A stretch of 64,000 nucleotides of DNA, taken from contig JAWKOC010000002.1 in NCBI GenBank assembly GCA_041391365.1, positions 62,001-126,000 on the forward strand, given 5' to 3'. The notes beneath the pieces are model-generated. The model was not told where the DNA came from, did not search any database, and saw nothing but the letters and a program-made list of their open reading frames with translations. Origin of the DNA: JAGRAX01 sp041391365. GTDB lineage: Bacteria; Bdellovibrionota_G; JALEGL01; JAGRMV01. Numbering within the stretch: the first letter of the stretch is position 1; every line of letters starts with the position of its first letter. Of the stretch, positions 50,995 through 60,458 are shown in pieces. Position numbers and translations under genes: made by a program.

Positions 50995-53900
50995 TTAGGG
51001 GGTGAAGTCGGAGAAGAGTTCTTTGTTGCCGTAGAGCTCTTCGATGAGAAGGGCGGTTTTTTCTTCTCGTTCTTTTTTGGAAGAGAATCCAAAAAGCTGA
51101 TCTTCCAAAGGATCATCGATCTTGTCTTTTTGATACACCAGGTGAGGCGCACCCCAGTTGTCCATGAGCCAGTTGAATCCGTACCCATTCTTGAAATACT
51201 TATCCATGGTGTAGATGAAGTAGGGCATCACGGCCATGAGTTGACTTCCCATGAGAAGGTTGTTGCACATCAGCCGGTAGATCGTTTGATTCCTGTACAA
51301 ACTCATCATTGCGCTGGGAACTCCATACATGAAGGTGTTGAACACAAACAAATCCGCCATGGGATGACCGAAGGGAGCTCCCGGCATGCCGGGCTCTCGA
51401 AGCTCACTCATGGTATCGTAAAAATTGTCCGCGATGAGTTCCATAAACTCGTCCATGTATTCTTCTCCGGATTCGCTGACAAAATGAACCAATTGTTGCC
51501 CATCCATGTTTTTGATGATGACCTCGGTATCTGTCGCCTGAATGTCGATGGATTTTCCCCCTTGATCGAAAAATTCGGTGTCCATGTTTTCAAGGGTTTG
51601 AATCACATTCTCTTGTGATTCTTCCATGAGGATTTTTCCATAAAGTTCGATCAAGTCCGGACTGTTTACGATCATTTTTTTCAGGGCTGCAATTTCCTCC
51701 AAAGAAATGACGCCCGAGTTGTGCATGTCGAGCAAGATTTCTTTGACTTGCGGTTCATACACCTGCTTGAAAAATGTGAGTTGATTGGTGACCAACCCTA
51801 CGGTTGCATTGGAGTATCCGGTGTCCAGGAGGACTTTTTTCAAAAAGCCGCCATCTTTGGCGATGTGAATTTTTGTGGCGATGTAAATTCCCAAAAAGGA
51901 GCTCGCGATGGTGATATAAAATCGTTTCCATGTAGCGCCACCATCGATGGGATTTGGACTTCCCCACTCTTTGTCCATGTTTTTGATCCAGTAACCCAAC
52001 AGTCCCAGTGGAAGTCCGATGACCGTTTGAAAACCTTTGTAGCTCCGATAGGCGTATCGACTGAATACAGAATCATTTCGGTTGTAGCACCCTCTCATGA
52101 GGTTCTTGAAGTTGGCGGTTCGTCGCCGAGCCTCCGATGCGGCCTGCTCTGTGTTCATTCCTGCTCGTACCAAATCTTCATAGTGATCGATGAAGTTATT
52201 CATCAGCCGAAACCGATATTTCACAATCTCTTTTACATATTTTGATGTGGAGGTGTTTTGGATGGCTTTGACCAGCACCTCAAACTCTTCGATGGCCTCT
52301 GGCGTGGCATTGCGGATTCGCTCCTCGTATTTTTTCAAAATGCGCAAACTTGCAAAGATATCTTGAAACACCTCTCCATCCATCAAAATTTCGCTCATCG
52401 AGTTGGTGGTGTTCCCTGGGCTGATCAATCCAGAGCGTGTGGGAGCTAGATCTTCAAACACCAAACCTCCTGCGTTGAAAGGGCGACCCGCCGAATTGAC
52501 CAATGAACGAATTCCCGAGTGGTTGGTTTTTTCCATGGAAGCAAATTCAATGATGAATTTGAAAATTTCATAATCTTCATAATCAATGTCCAGTGTTTCC
52601 GCCCGATGCAAAACACCAAGCCACGAACGATGTTCGTCCGAAATTTCGGACCCGTTCAAATGAGCAAGAATTTTTTTGGCTTTGGTGGACAAAATATTGG
52701 ATTTCGATTTGGTAAGATTTTGAATTTGGCGAACCATTTGTGCTCGATAAAAATCATTGATCATGGATCTTCCATTGATCAATCGATACAAAGCCAGAGC
52801 TGATTCGAAATCCGCAATTTCAATGTTTCTCAGGATATCGGCGTTTCCAACAAGTCTTGAGATAGATTGAAACTCATTGAATTCAATGGTTCTGGTCAGA
52901 TTCAAGACTTCGTCACTCACAAACGAAGCGACCATATCTCCACCAGGCCCAATTTTGGCCATGGAAAAAACTTTTTGAAAATCATCTGACAATGCAAGAC
53001 CATCACGTTCACTGATTGAAATGTTTTTCAATGTTTCAAACACAGATCTTGCTTGAGAGTTTTCTATTCTTCTTGTTGCATCGATCGCAAAACCACCTTC
53101 AATGGTTTCGATGGTCAAAAGGTTTTCTACCCCATAGGCTCTTCGATAGGTATCGTTGAAGACATCGACAAAGTGTGTACAGGCCTCCAGAGAGTAGTGG
53201 TAGGTTTTGGCGAGGTCATTGGTCAAAAGTACCACATCCATGGCAGTGCGAACCGGCATGGTCACAATCGAAGCGATTGACGTGGCCAAATTGTCACTGG
53301 TCAACCGAACGACGTACCGGGAATTTGCAATGGCTCTTCCATCAGCTGCGACTTGAGTGAGTGTGAAGCGCGTGTATTTGCTTTTTTCATTGAGAAAATT
53401 GATCAGTTCCTGGGCTTCTTGGATGGTGATGTTTTTTTGTTCGATGCCATACTCGATCCATTCGATGATTTTTTTCACCTTGGTGGGGCTGTCCAGGGGG
53501 CTGGAAAATATTTTTGCCAGAAACCGAATCCGAAACTCTTTGAGGTTCCAAATTTTGTATTTGTAATAAAAATCAGGTTGCATGATCATTTTCCAAAACA
53601 TTTCTTTGGAGGCAAACATTGGGGCATAGGTTTCGATGAACTCTTGAAGAGACTGTACGATCAAGTCTTTCTGACTCTTGATCCATTTGATTCCCTCTCG
53701 AATGGGATTGAAAAGATACTTGTTGCGCAGCCGATTCTCTTTGAAAAGATGGGGATAGTTTTCTTTGAGCCATTTTATGTCTCGACCGCGTATGATCTCT
53801 TCCAAAATGGTTTCGTAGTTGACATCTTCAACCAAGTTGAAAAACAAATATTTATCATCCATGATAAAATCCGGGAGAAGGCGCTGCGCATGCATGTGGT

Positions 53901-56345
53901 AAAGATCTGACAGTCGTTGAAATTTTTCTTTGGCACTGAGCAAAATTTTGTGGAATCCCAAAGGATGGAGTTCTACGCGAAGAAATTTGTTGAGATTGCG
54001 AAACAATTGCACCATGGCATTGGAAGTGGTCCATAATATTCCCGCGGCATCCACACCCAGAAACGCTACTCCCATCGCAGATGACAATGCATGACTGGAG
54101 ATCAAATCCTCCAGGGCGCTGATCTCTCCAAGATTGATTTGTTGACCGTCATTGAACACGGAGAGAAGTTGTCTTCGAATTTTCATGAGCTCTCGATAGG
54201 ACTGAGTCATTTTTTTCAAATCTTGCGAGGTAAGTGGAAGAGCGGCTGCAGACCCTGACAAGGCCACAATCAAGGCACGTTGGAAGGTGGTCAATCCAGT
54301 GGTAGAGATAGCTGCGGCAGCAGTGAAAGGAATGGAAACAATAGAGATCGTCAGTAGGGCATTGTCGAGGCCCTGCTCCGCTTTTTGCACAGATCGTTCG
54401 TCCAAGGACAAAACATCGACGATTGGACAAAGAAGCTCTGCAGTTTTGGGTTGCGTGAGAAAGGCTCTGGAGAATCCTTTGGGATAGTCCAACATGAGTC
54501 TTCCCAGCTCCAAGGACTTGCTTTCCAAAGAATACCGGGTTCGTGTGGGAGTCCAAGGTATTTCAGGTTTCATGGGATTCCACCCATAAAGCTTGTGATG
54601 TTCATTGACCATCCGCACATTTGCGATGATGGCTTGCATGAGTCCAAGTTCAATTTGCGATAGAGATGGATTGCTGAGGATACGATCTTTTTGAGCAGGT
54701 TCTTCGATCCAGTCATGCAATCTGATTTTTGCGGCATTTTCGATGATTTTTTCTTCGGTGAACTCTTTTCTCATCCATGGAACAACTTTTCCACCGGGTA
54801 GAACCGTGACATTCCAACGTTCCCACCACAAGGCCCAGCCCTCGCTTCGAGTGCGACCTTGGAGAGCAGAGGTGAACACCAGGTTTCCTGGAAAGTGTTG
54901 TGCGGCCATTGCAAAATGATTTTTGACCGTTTGTGCATGGAGTTGATTGATGGGGTCTTCTTTTCGGCGATCTTCTCCCGAGTTGTACCTGGCGGTTGGT
55001 CCATTCATGTGCATCGTTGGTTCTTGGTAGGGAACGGGATCCTGGATGTTGGCTTCAAGCGAATTGTGATGTTCAACGAAGGTATCAAAATAAGATTTGA
55101 TTTCGTACAAGCCCATGAAACGATGAGAGGGAATTTCGTTGAGCTTTTTCCATCCCAACCAGATGAGAATGGTGCGAAGATCCACATAACTTCTCACGGG
55201 ACTTTGATCCACAATGTTGGACTGATCAATCTTGATGCTGATCTTGGGGCATGGGGATTCCGCAGGGCAGACCATTTGCACCGCTTCCATGAAAAGCTCT
55301 CGCTCTGGAACAATCGGGTTTTTGATCAAGCAATCGTAGTATTCCTGGGATTCGGGTTTGCACAAGCGAACATTTTTGGAGTTCAAGCTGTGCAAATAAA
55401 AAGACACGTTGATTACGGCTTCCAGCAAAATGTTTGTGTAGGCGAGATCTTGAAGATAGTGCATGCCCACATACATGCGCTCTTTTTGGTCGTTGACGAT
55501 TCCTGGGTAATAGGGTTCCTTGCGCTGGACAAGATTTTGAATTTCAGGGTGATTCTGCCCCACATTGGAAGACCAATAGATGTTGTCGTAACTTTTGAGA
55601 AAGGGGAGGGTCAAGAACGAGAGTTGATGATCGGTTTGCTGCGTGGCCACGTATGCATCGGAGGGAGTGATCAAAGGAAAGAACACCTGGTTGTCTACCC
55701 CTTCGAACATGTCTCCAATTTTTTTGAAATGCTGAGCCTGGTGGGTGAACAACTGACCTTTCTCATCAAACGAATCGTTGAGAAACGTCACCCCTCGAAA
55801 ACCGATCTCTTTTCGTTGCTCAGCCGCAAATGGATAGAGACGAGACTTGGGATTTTTTCGATCAGGCGCACAGGTCTGAAAAATATTTTTTTCGACGGCT
55901 TCGATTCGGTAGAGTTTGGAAAGCGTCATTTGGAGGCGGTAGAAATCCTCAGCGGGGATGGCACGAGCGTGGGGGTGGTTGATGACCGAAAGCATGGCCG
56001 CAACCACATGCTGACGTTGGTCCGATCGCAAGGTATGAAAGGACTGCGCATCGGCGATCAAGTGATCCAGGCTTCGATGAATGGTTTCTGGAAAATCTTC
56101 GGGCTTGGGTTTTTCTTGGATGTTGTTGAGATAGGTAAGAATGTTGGCCGAGTGGTTGACCGCCAGAATCTGTTCATAAAAGTGATCGGATTCGTCGGCT
56201 TCGGTGAAAATAGAGTCAAAATTTTGAGCAAAATTAGGGATTTGGATGGCTTCGGGTCTTGGGCGGAGGTGGTTTGGGGGATGATCCATAACAAAAAAGC
56301 CATGGTTAATTTTTGAATTCCCGTAGATATGTTGTCCCCCTTCAT
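50995..56345 (-). CDS. giant secreted protein, unknown function (5' frameshift)
   Basis: The main frame encodes 1764 residues from ATG 56289 (MDHPPNHLRPRPEAIQIPNF). A better start lies in the adjacent frame at ATG 56345: MKGDNISTGIQKLTMAFLLW plus IIPQTTSAQ is a Sec signal peptide, and one extra G in GGG 56254-56256 would join it to AIQIPNFAQNFDSIF, giving ~1783 residues. The protein is helical and mostly soluble. It has a hydrophobic pair near residues 655-700 (LLTISIVSIPFTAAAAIST, LIVALSGSAAALPLTSQD) and further apolar segments near 1465-1500 and 1665-1700. I found no known domain. It may be envelope-associated. The next gene is divergent and also encodes a secreted unknown. Confidence 0.8.
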
Positions 56346-56420
56346 GATCTCCTTCATCCGCTCAATTCCACCTTGCAGCAACGCGCCACGGTATATCTGA
56401 GTCCAAGGCTGACCAACAAG

Positions 56421-56471
56421 TTAAGATTGGATAAAGTAGCGTTTTCAATGAAGATCTTAAATCAATCTTAA
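56421..56471. promoter_or_regulatory. inverted repeat in the divergent intergenic region
   Basis: TTAAGATTG at 56421-56429 and CAATCTTAA at 56463-56471 form a 9-bp inverted repeat in the 164-base spacer between the two divergent secreted-protein genes. It is well placed for an operator serving both, but no regulator is known. Confidence 0.3.
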
Positions 56472-56509
56472 TTTGCTCGAAGCAGGGGCTCACTTATAAG
56501 TTGAAGCAG

Positions 56510-57724
56510 ATGAGGTTGAAAACGTTTCTTTTTTCTGGGGATGCTTGCTGTATATCACAGCTTCACACGCAAGTGCATCGACGCTGTCAGAAAATACATC
56601 TACCCTGATTTCAGTCTCAAAAATCCAGGTTCCAACATCGTGTTTGACCGTTGGAATGACCAAGGGCTTGCATGGAAAAAATCGAAGGCAAAGTCTACTT
56701 GCTCTCGTATCATCCTCATTGCACATCTCAAGATTCTCGGCCTTGTGTCTATTTCATGGTTCGAGGTGCCGATGGAAAATATTCTCACAAAGAAGCCCAC
56801 GTGTTTCTACCGTCCAGTCGACCGCGCCAGCCTTCACAGCCCGTCCAGGTCGAGAGGGTAGATCGTATTGCGAATGAGTTTAAGGAAAACACACAGTTTT
56901 GTCAGCATTTGGAGGAATGGTTTGGCCATTTGGCAAGTTCTTCGCAGCCCCGTACGCCCAACGTGGTGTTCATTCGACCTCGTGCATGGGACAAGAGTTT
57001 GCAAGAGCAAGGCGAACAAAATGAATTGATGATCAGTTTTTATCATGATTCCCACACGCCCTCGGATCAGTTGAATGTGTATTTTTACACAGCATTGAGT
57101 GTTGATAAGAATTTTCATGTAAGCCAACCCGGCCAGGGAAAAGCACAGTTTTTGACAGAGTATCCTCAAGGGTTGGACCGATCTTCTACGATCTCAAAAC
57201 CTTTTTTCTCTTCCAACATTGATTCATCGAAGGCTCATTATAGCGTAAGAGCCTTGCATACTCAGCGTGCCGTCAAGCCCACCAGAGGAGGCTATACCAT
57301 GCCCCGTTCGGTCGGGATGAGCAATTGGAATTTGAAAGGTGCGATCAATACCATTGAACAGCCCAATGCAGATTGGGCAGAAGGCCTGGTCAAGATGACC
57401 ATTCGGTATGGAAACGTTCCAGAACCTGAATGCATCAATTCTCTTGGTTGTGAAAGTGTGTCCACGGACATGACCATCGTCAAATACTTTGACCAAAAAG
57501 ATCCACAGTTGCGAGCTCAATTTGTTGCATGGGTTGGTCGAGAATTCGATTCTGCGGCACAAGGCTGGGAGAATGTGGCCTCCACAACGATTCATGCAGG
57601 CAGTACGCTGCGCCAGCAGTTGGCGAGTTTGGATTTTGCGCGAGTCAATCATGATCGAGGTACCCTGGAAAAACCTCTTGCCTGCGCGTCAACCGATCGT
57701 TTCTCCATCGCTCCTCGCAGCTGA
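56510..57724 (+). CDS. secreted protein, unknown function (two compensating frameshifts)
   Basis: The last 350 residues form one frame from ATG 56672 (IEGKVYLLSYHPHC...), but the true start is probably ATG 56510. One more T in the T6 run 56529-56534 gives a signal peptide MRLKTFLFFWGCLLYITASH ending ASA. Then STLSENTSTLISVSKIQV follows, and one fewer A in A6 at 56676-56681 restores the downstream frame at GKIEGKVYLL. The corrected product is ~404 residues. The mature part is beta-rich with several cysteines (SYHPHCTSQDSRPCVYF, PECINSLGCESVS). I recognise no family. The divergent giant gene suggests a functional pair. Confidence 0.72.
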
Positions 57725-57804
57725 TCTTTTCAAGACCTTTCTTTTTTTGAAATCCACTGGAACATGTTTTCTTTTTTTGAGTTTGCAGTAAGATTGCTTC
57801 TTGC

Positions 57805-58902
57805 ATGAGTGATTTTTTCCATGAAGCCACAACCGGATTTTTGCAGCCCATCGGAGAGTTTCTGAGCGATGAATCGGTCTCAGAAATCATGATCAATGGA
57901 TACAAGCAAATTTATATAGAAAAAAAGGGAAAGATTCTTCCGACCAAGGCTCGATTCGAAGACAGTGATCACTTGATGGCTGCCGTTCGCAGAATCGCCC
58001 AAGCGGTGGGGAAAAAAATGGATCAGGAACATCCCATCATGGATGGGCGTTTGAGCGATGGTTCGCGCGTGCATGCGGTCATTCCACCTGTGGCCAAAAA
58101 AGGCATCTATCTTACGATTCGGAAATTTACCAAAGACACATTGGATTTGAAAACCTTGGTCAAGGTGGGGGCATTGTCGCTCGACATGGCCAAGTTTTTG
58201 AATCTGTGCACGAGTCTGAAAAAAAACATGATTGTATCTGGAGGCACATCGTCAGGAAAAACAACACTCCTGAATGTGATTTCCTCACTGATCCCCAAAG
58301 AGGATCGGATTGTTGTGATTGAAGATGCAAGCGAACTTGACCTGAATCAGGATCATGTTCTCCCCATGGAAACCTTGCTTGGATCCAGAGAAGATCAAGC
58401 CAAAATCAGCATACGAGATTTGGTCAAAGCTTCCTTGAGGATGAGGCCGGATCGCATCGTCATCGGAGAAGTTCGATCGGGAGAGGCTATGGATTTGCTG
58501 CAAGCCATGAACACAGGCCATGATGGATCTTTTGCGACCATTCATGCTAATTCTCCGTTAGGGGCTTTGAGCCGCTTGGAAACCTTGGCCATGATGTCGG
58601 GCATGGATTTTCCGCTGATCGCTCTTCGTTCTCAAATTGGATCTGCGGTAGAAATATTGGTGCAGACATCACGGATGAGAGATGGAACACGAAAGATCAC
58701 ACACATCTCCGAAGTCTTGGGCGTGGATGAAGCGGGTCACTATCATGTGGAAGATTTGTTTGTGTTCAAGGTGAAAAAAATAGATTCCAAGGGAAATGTT
58801 GTGGGGGATCATCAGGCTACTGGAAAACTACCCAGCTTTTATCGAGATGCCAAGATGCAAGGGTTTACGATCAGTCGTGCGATGTTTCAAAAGTCATCAT
58901 GA
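57805..58902 (+). CDS. CpaF/TadA-type secretion ATPase
   Basis: This 365-residue GSPII_E family ATPase of the CpaF group is the usual motor of Tad/Flp pili. It has the N-terminal FLSDESVSEIMINGYKQIYI, DGRLSDGSRVHAVIPPVAKK, ITIRKF-like YLTIRKFTKDTLD, Walker A SGGTSSGKTTLLNVIS, the Asp box VVIEDASELDL, Walker B RPDRIVIGEVRSGEAMDLLQ and the His box GHDGSFATIHANSPLGALSR. No other tad genes (rcpA, tadBC, flp) flank it here. Such stand-alone CpaF-like genes occur in Bdellovibrionota and Myxococcota. It may serve pili encoded elsewhere. The structured element at 58941 begins 38 bases after its stop. Confidence 0.9.
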   Translation: MSDFFHEATTGFLQPIGEFLSDESVSEIMINGYKQIYIEKKGKILPTKARFEDSDHLMAAVRRIAQAVGKKMDQEHPIMDGRLSDGSRVHAVIPPVAKKGIYLTIRKFTKDTLDLKTLVKVGALSLDMAKFLNLCTSLKKNMIVSGGTSSGKTTLLNVISSLIPKEDRIVVIEDASELDLNQDHVLPMETLLGSREDQAKISIRDLVKASLRMRPDRIVIGEVRSGEAMDLLQAMNTGHDGSFATIHANSPLGALSRLETLAMMSGMDFPLIALRSQIGSAVEILVQTSRMRDGTRKITHISEVLGVDEAGHYHVEDLFVFKVKKIDSKGNVVGDHQATGKLPSFYRDAKMQGFTISRAMFQKSS

Positions 58903-58996
58903 TCTTTGAGCGGCTTCCCTCTCCCCTCCAAAAAAGGTAACCTCTTCACCATTGGGTGTGTCATGTGGGGTTCCAATGTTGGAATCCATAATAAGA

Positions 58997-59096
58997 TGAG
59001 GTGGTGTCCTGCAAAAAATGGCTCGCCCTAACTCTATGGTTTCAAAGTTAATGCTCTGATTGGCTGCGCTTGAGTTTTTTTCCGGACACCACCTCA
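58997..59096 (+). repeat. module B: stem-loop with shared internal boxes
   Basis: Stem TGAGGTGGTGTCC (58997-59009) pairs exactly with GGACACCACCTCA (59084-59096). Internal boxes AAATGGCTCGCC (59016-59027) and GGCTGCGCTTGAG (59062-59074) are separated by 34 bases and are followed by a T7 run. Confidence 0.75.
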
Positions 59097-59219
59097 CCTC
59101 ACTACGTTTCAACCTCTTCACTGAATATCTTAGAAAGAGGGAACTATGGTCGCTTGCTGTAGGCAAGCGTCCTTTTTCTCTCTCTCTCAGATTACCAATG
59201 AAATGCCCAAACTTTTGAA

Positions 59220-59324
59220 AAGCTTTTTTGAAGGCTTGTGAGAAACTCAAGCGCAGCCACAAATACGTGGCTTCATTTCTATTCCAAAAGGCGAGCCATT
59301 TCTCACAAGCCTTCAAAAAAGCTT
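59220..59324 (-). repeat. module C: stem-loop with shared internal boxes, opposite orientation
   Basis: The stem 59220-59245 pairs exactly, 26 of 26, with 59299-59324. On the minus strand it contains AAATGGCTCGCC (59290-59301) and GGCTGCGCTTGAG (59246-59258), 31 bases apart, as in module B. An inner AGCCAC/GTGGCT hairpin lies in the loop. Confidence 0.75.
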
Positions 59325-59426
59325 AGGAAACGTTCTGAGAAAGGAATGATCTATGACACACCCAATGGTGAAGAGGCCAATGCAACATCGGCCGAAGAAA
59401 ATTTATTTTTTTTATAAAAAAAGAAC

Positions 59427-59858
59427 TTAAAATTCTTTGGGATTGGGGTCAGAAGAAAAAAAGAACTGGTCACCTTCTACAATGACAAATGAATGATCTG
59501 CGGATGTGAGTGTAGCCAGTTGATCCCAAAATTGATCTTGTACATTTTGAATTTGTGTTCTTCGTTCACAATCATCAGTATAGAGTTGGCCGACTTGCCA
59601 GGCTCCTTTGATGAACATTTTGCTGAAAAGCTTTTGCTGATCGGTGGAAACCAAGGAAATGTTTTTGGTGTAGATGCATCGAGACGAAAGGGTGGATCCT
59701 CGAACTTGTCTCTCTACGTGGATTTCAATTGCATCTTCGACATCGAATCGAGGAGGGTGCAGTTGATCGAGTTGCAACGTGTCTGCCTGGGCAACCCATG
59801 GAATCAAGAGCAAGAGGCCCATCATCCATCGCCAACGTCTGTGGCTTGCACGGTTCAT
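59427..59858 (-). CDS. small secreted protein, unknown function
   Basis: This 143-residue protein has a signal peptide (MNRASHRRWRWMMGLLLLIP, cleavage after VAQA). The mature part is about 118 residues, with two cysteines (SSRCIYTK and DDCERRTQ) that may pair, beta-strand-like stretches (AIEIHVERQVRG, SFVIVEGDQFFF) and no recognisable family. It lies in an otherwise gene-poor stretch between the structured element and asnS, on the same strand as asnS. Confidence 0.6.
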   Translation of the reverse strand: MNRASHRRWRWMMGLLLLIPWVAQADTLQLDQLHPPRFDVEDAIEIHVERQVRGSTLSSRCIYTKNISLVSTDQQKLFSKMFIKGAWQVGQLYTDDCERRTQIQNVQDQFWDQLATLTSADHSFVIVEGDQFFFSSDPNPKEF

Positions 59859-59884
59859 CGAGTTCTTTTTCTCAACACAGTTGT

Positions 59885-60022
59885 TTAGAGAAACTTAAAC
59901 CACACTTGAATCCAAAAAATTGGATTGATGGCAACACCGATGAGGATTGCGTAGCAAACCTTGTAAAAGGTATCGAGTGATTTTTTTTCTGTAACAACGA
60001 TTTTGTAGTTTGTTTCAATCAT
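59885..60022 (-). CDS. possible 45-residue membrane peptide
   Basis: ATG 60022 opens MIETNYKIVVTEKKSLDTFY followed by a hydrophobic segment KVCYAILIGVAINPIFWIQV and WFKFL before the stop. AGGA lies close upstream. It is plausible as a small single-TM protein, but there is no homology evidence and chance cannot be excluded. Confidence 0.25.
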   Translation of the reverse strand: MIETNYKIVVTEKKSLDTFYKVCYAILIGVAINPIFWIQVWFKFL

Positions 60023-60308
60023 GCTTCCTATAAGAGCAAGGCTTGTGCCAGAATGAGAGAGGGTAAGCTGTTGAAATCATTATGTCAGTTCTTTCCCTCG
60101 TGCTGCTTTTTGGCTCAAAATGTCGAAAAAATACGGCTCAAGATCATGTTTTGAGTTTAACTTCACCATGTCACAATTAACTATTTAAAATGATTGAAAA
60201 ATATGAATTTTTAAATGCGACATATTTTGTCGCTCATCGGTGAAAAAATTCCAGTTTGTGCAGCAAAGTTCTCGGTTTTGCTCTCTATATATATTTATAT
60301 TAAACAGA

Positions 60309-60378
60309 CCGAAAATGATCCGGCACCATTTTGCCGTTTTTGTACCGGGTGCAAAAACGGCGATTTTGCACCCGGTAC
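60309..60378 (-). repeat. REP2 repeat copy, solo
   Basis: A 70-bp unit in opposite orientation to the RAYT2-flanking copies. It keeps the tail (GGTGCCGGATCATTTTCGG on the minus strand) and the hairpin of GTACCGGGTGCAAAA with TTTTGCACCCGGTAC. Its two hairpin arms are in swapped order relative to the 38.3 and 39.1 kb copies. It lies downstream of asnS, 21 kb from RAYT2. Confidence 0.8.
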
Positions 60379-60458
60379 GGTTAAGTTATGAAAAATGTTA
60401 TGATTTTTGCATCTTTTGCGTGCAAAAATACGTTGTTTTTCAGTTCAGATCACTCAGG

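Larger units (their letters stand above)
58941..59376. ncRNA. 436-bp nested inverted-repeat element, possible structured RNA
   Basis: A perfect 24-bp inverted repeat (58941-58964 with 59353-59376, CCTCTTCACCATTGGGTGTG...) closes the region. Inside are module B (58997-59096, 13-bp stem TGAGGTGGTGTCC) and module C (59220-59324, 26-bp stem beginning AAGCTTTTTTGAAGGCTTGT). Two smaller hairpins also lie inside, CGCTTGC/GCAAGCG at 59151-59169 and TTCCAA/TTGGAA at 58971-58984. Read on opposite strands, B and C share AAATGGCTCGCC and GGCTGCGCTTGAGTTT in the same order and spacing, while their stems and loops differ. I know no family with this pattern. Alternatives are a decayed palindromic mobile element or folded single-stranded DNA site. 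Confidence 0.55.
58903..59426. other. non-coding region holding a multi-hairpin element
   Basis: No reading frame here is supported; the minus-strand 139-codon frame (58897-59316) has no protein-like pattern and crosses all the inverted repeats. The right edge (59401-59425) is AT-rich with T8 and A7 runs that could end transcripts from either side. The element is described separately at 58941-59376. Confidence 0.7.
59859..60458. other. gene-poor stretch between a secreted-protein gene and asnS
   Basis: About 600 AT-rich bases. They hold a possible 45-codon membrane ORF (59885-60022), a GCGACA/TGTCGC hairpin at 60217-60233, a CTCAAAA/TTTTGAG pair near 60113-60151 and a REP2 copy at 60309-60378. 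Nothing else is supported. Confidence 0.5.

Noticed and set aside
54859..56316. 485-codon plus-strand frame
   Set aside because: Antisense to the giant secreted protein; no family pattern, and the minus frame is continuous over 5.3 kb.
58897..59316. 139-codon minus-strand frame over the structured region
   Set aside because: Composition and lack of any motif suggest chance; it crosses several inverted repeats that better explain the sequence.
58941..59376. Group II intron or classical IS/MITE as explanation of the nested repeats
   Set aside because: No domain V-like hairpin or intron boundary sequence was seen, and no target-site duplication flanks the 24-bp arms. A decayed mobile element cannot be fully excluded.
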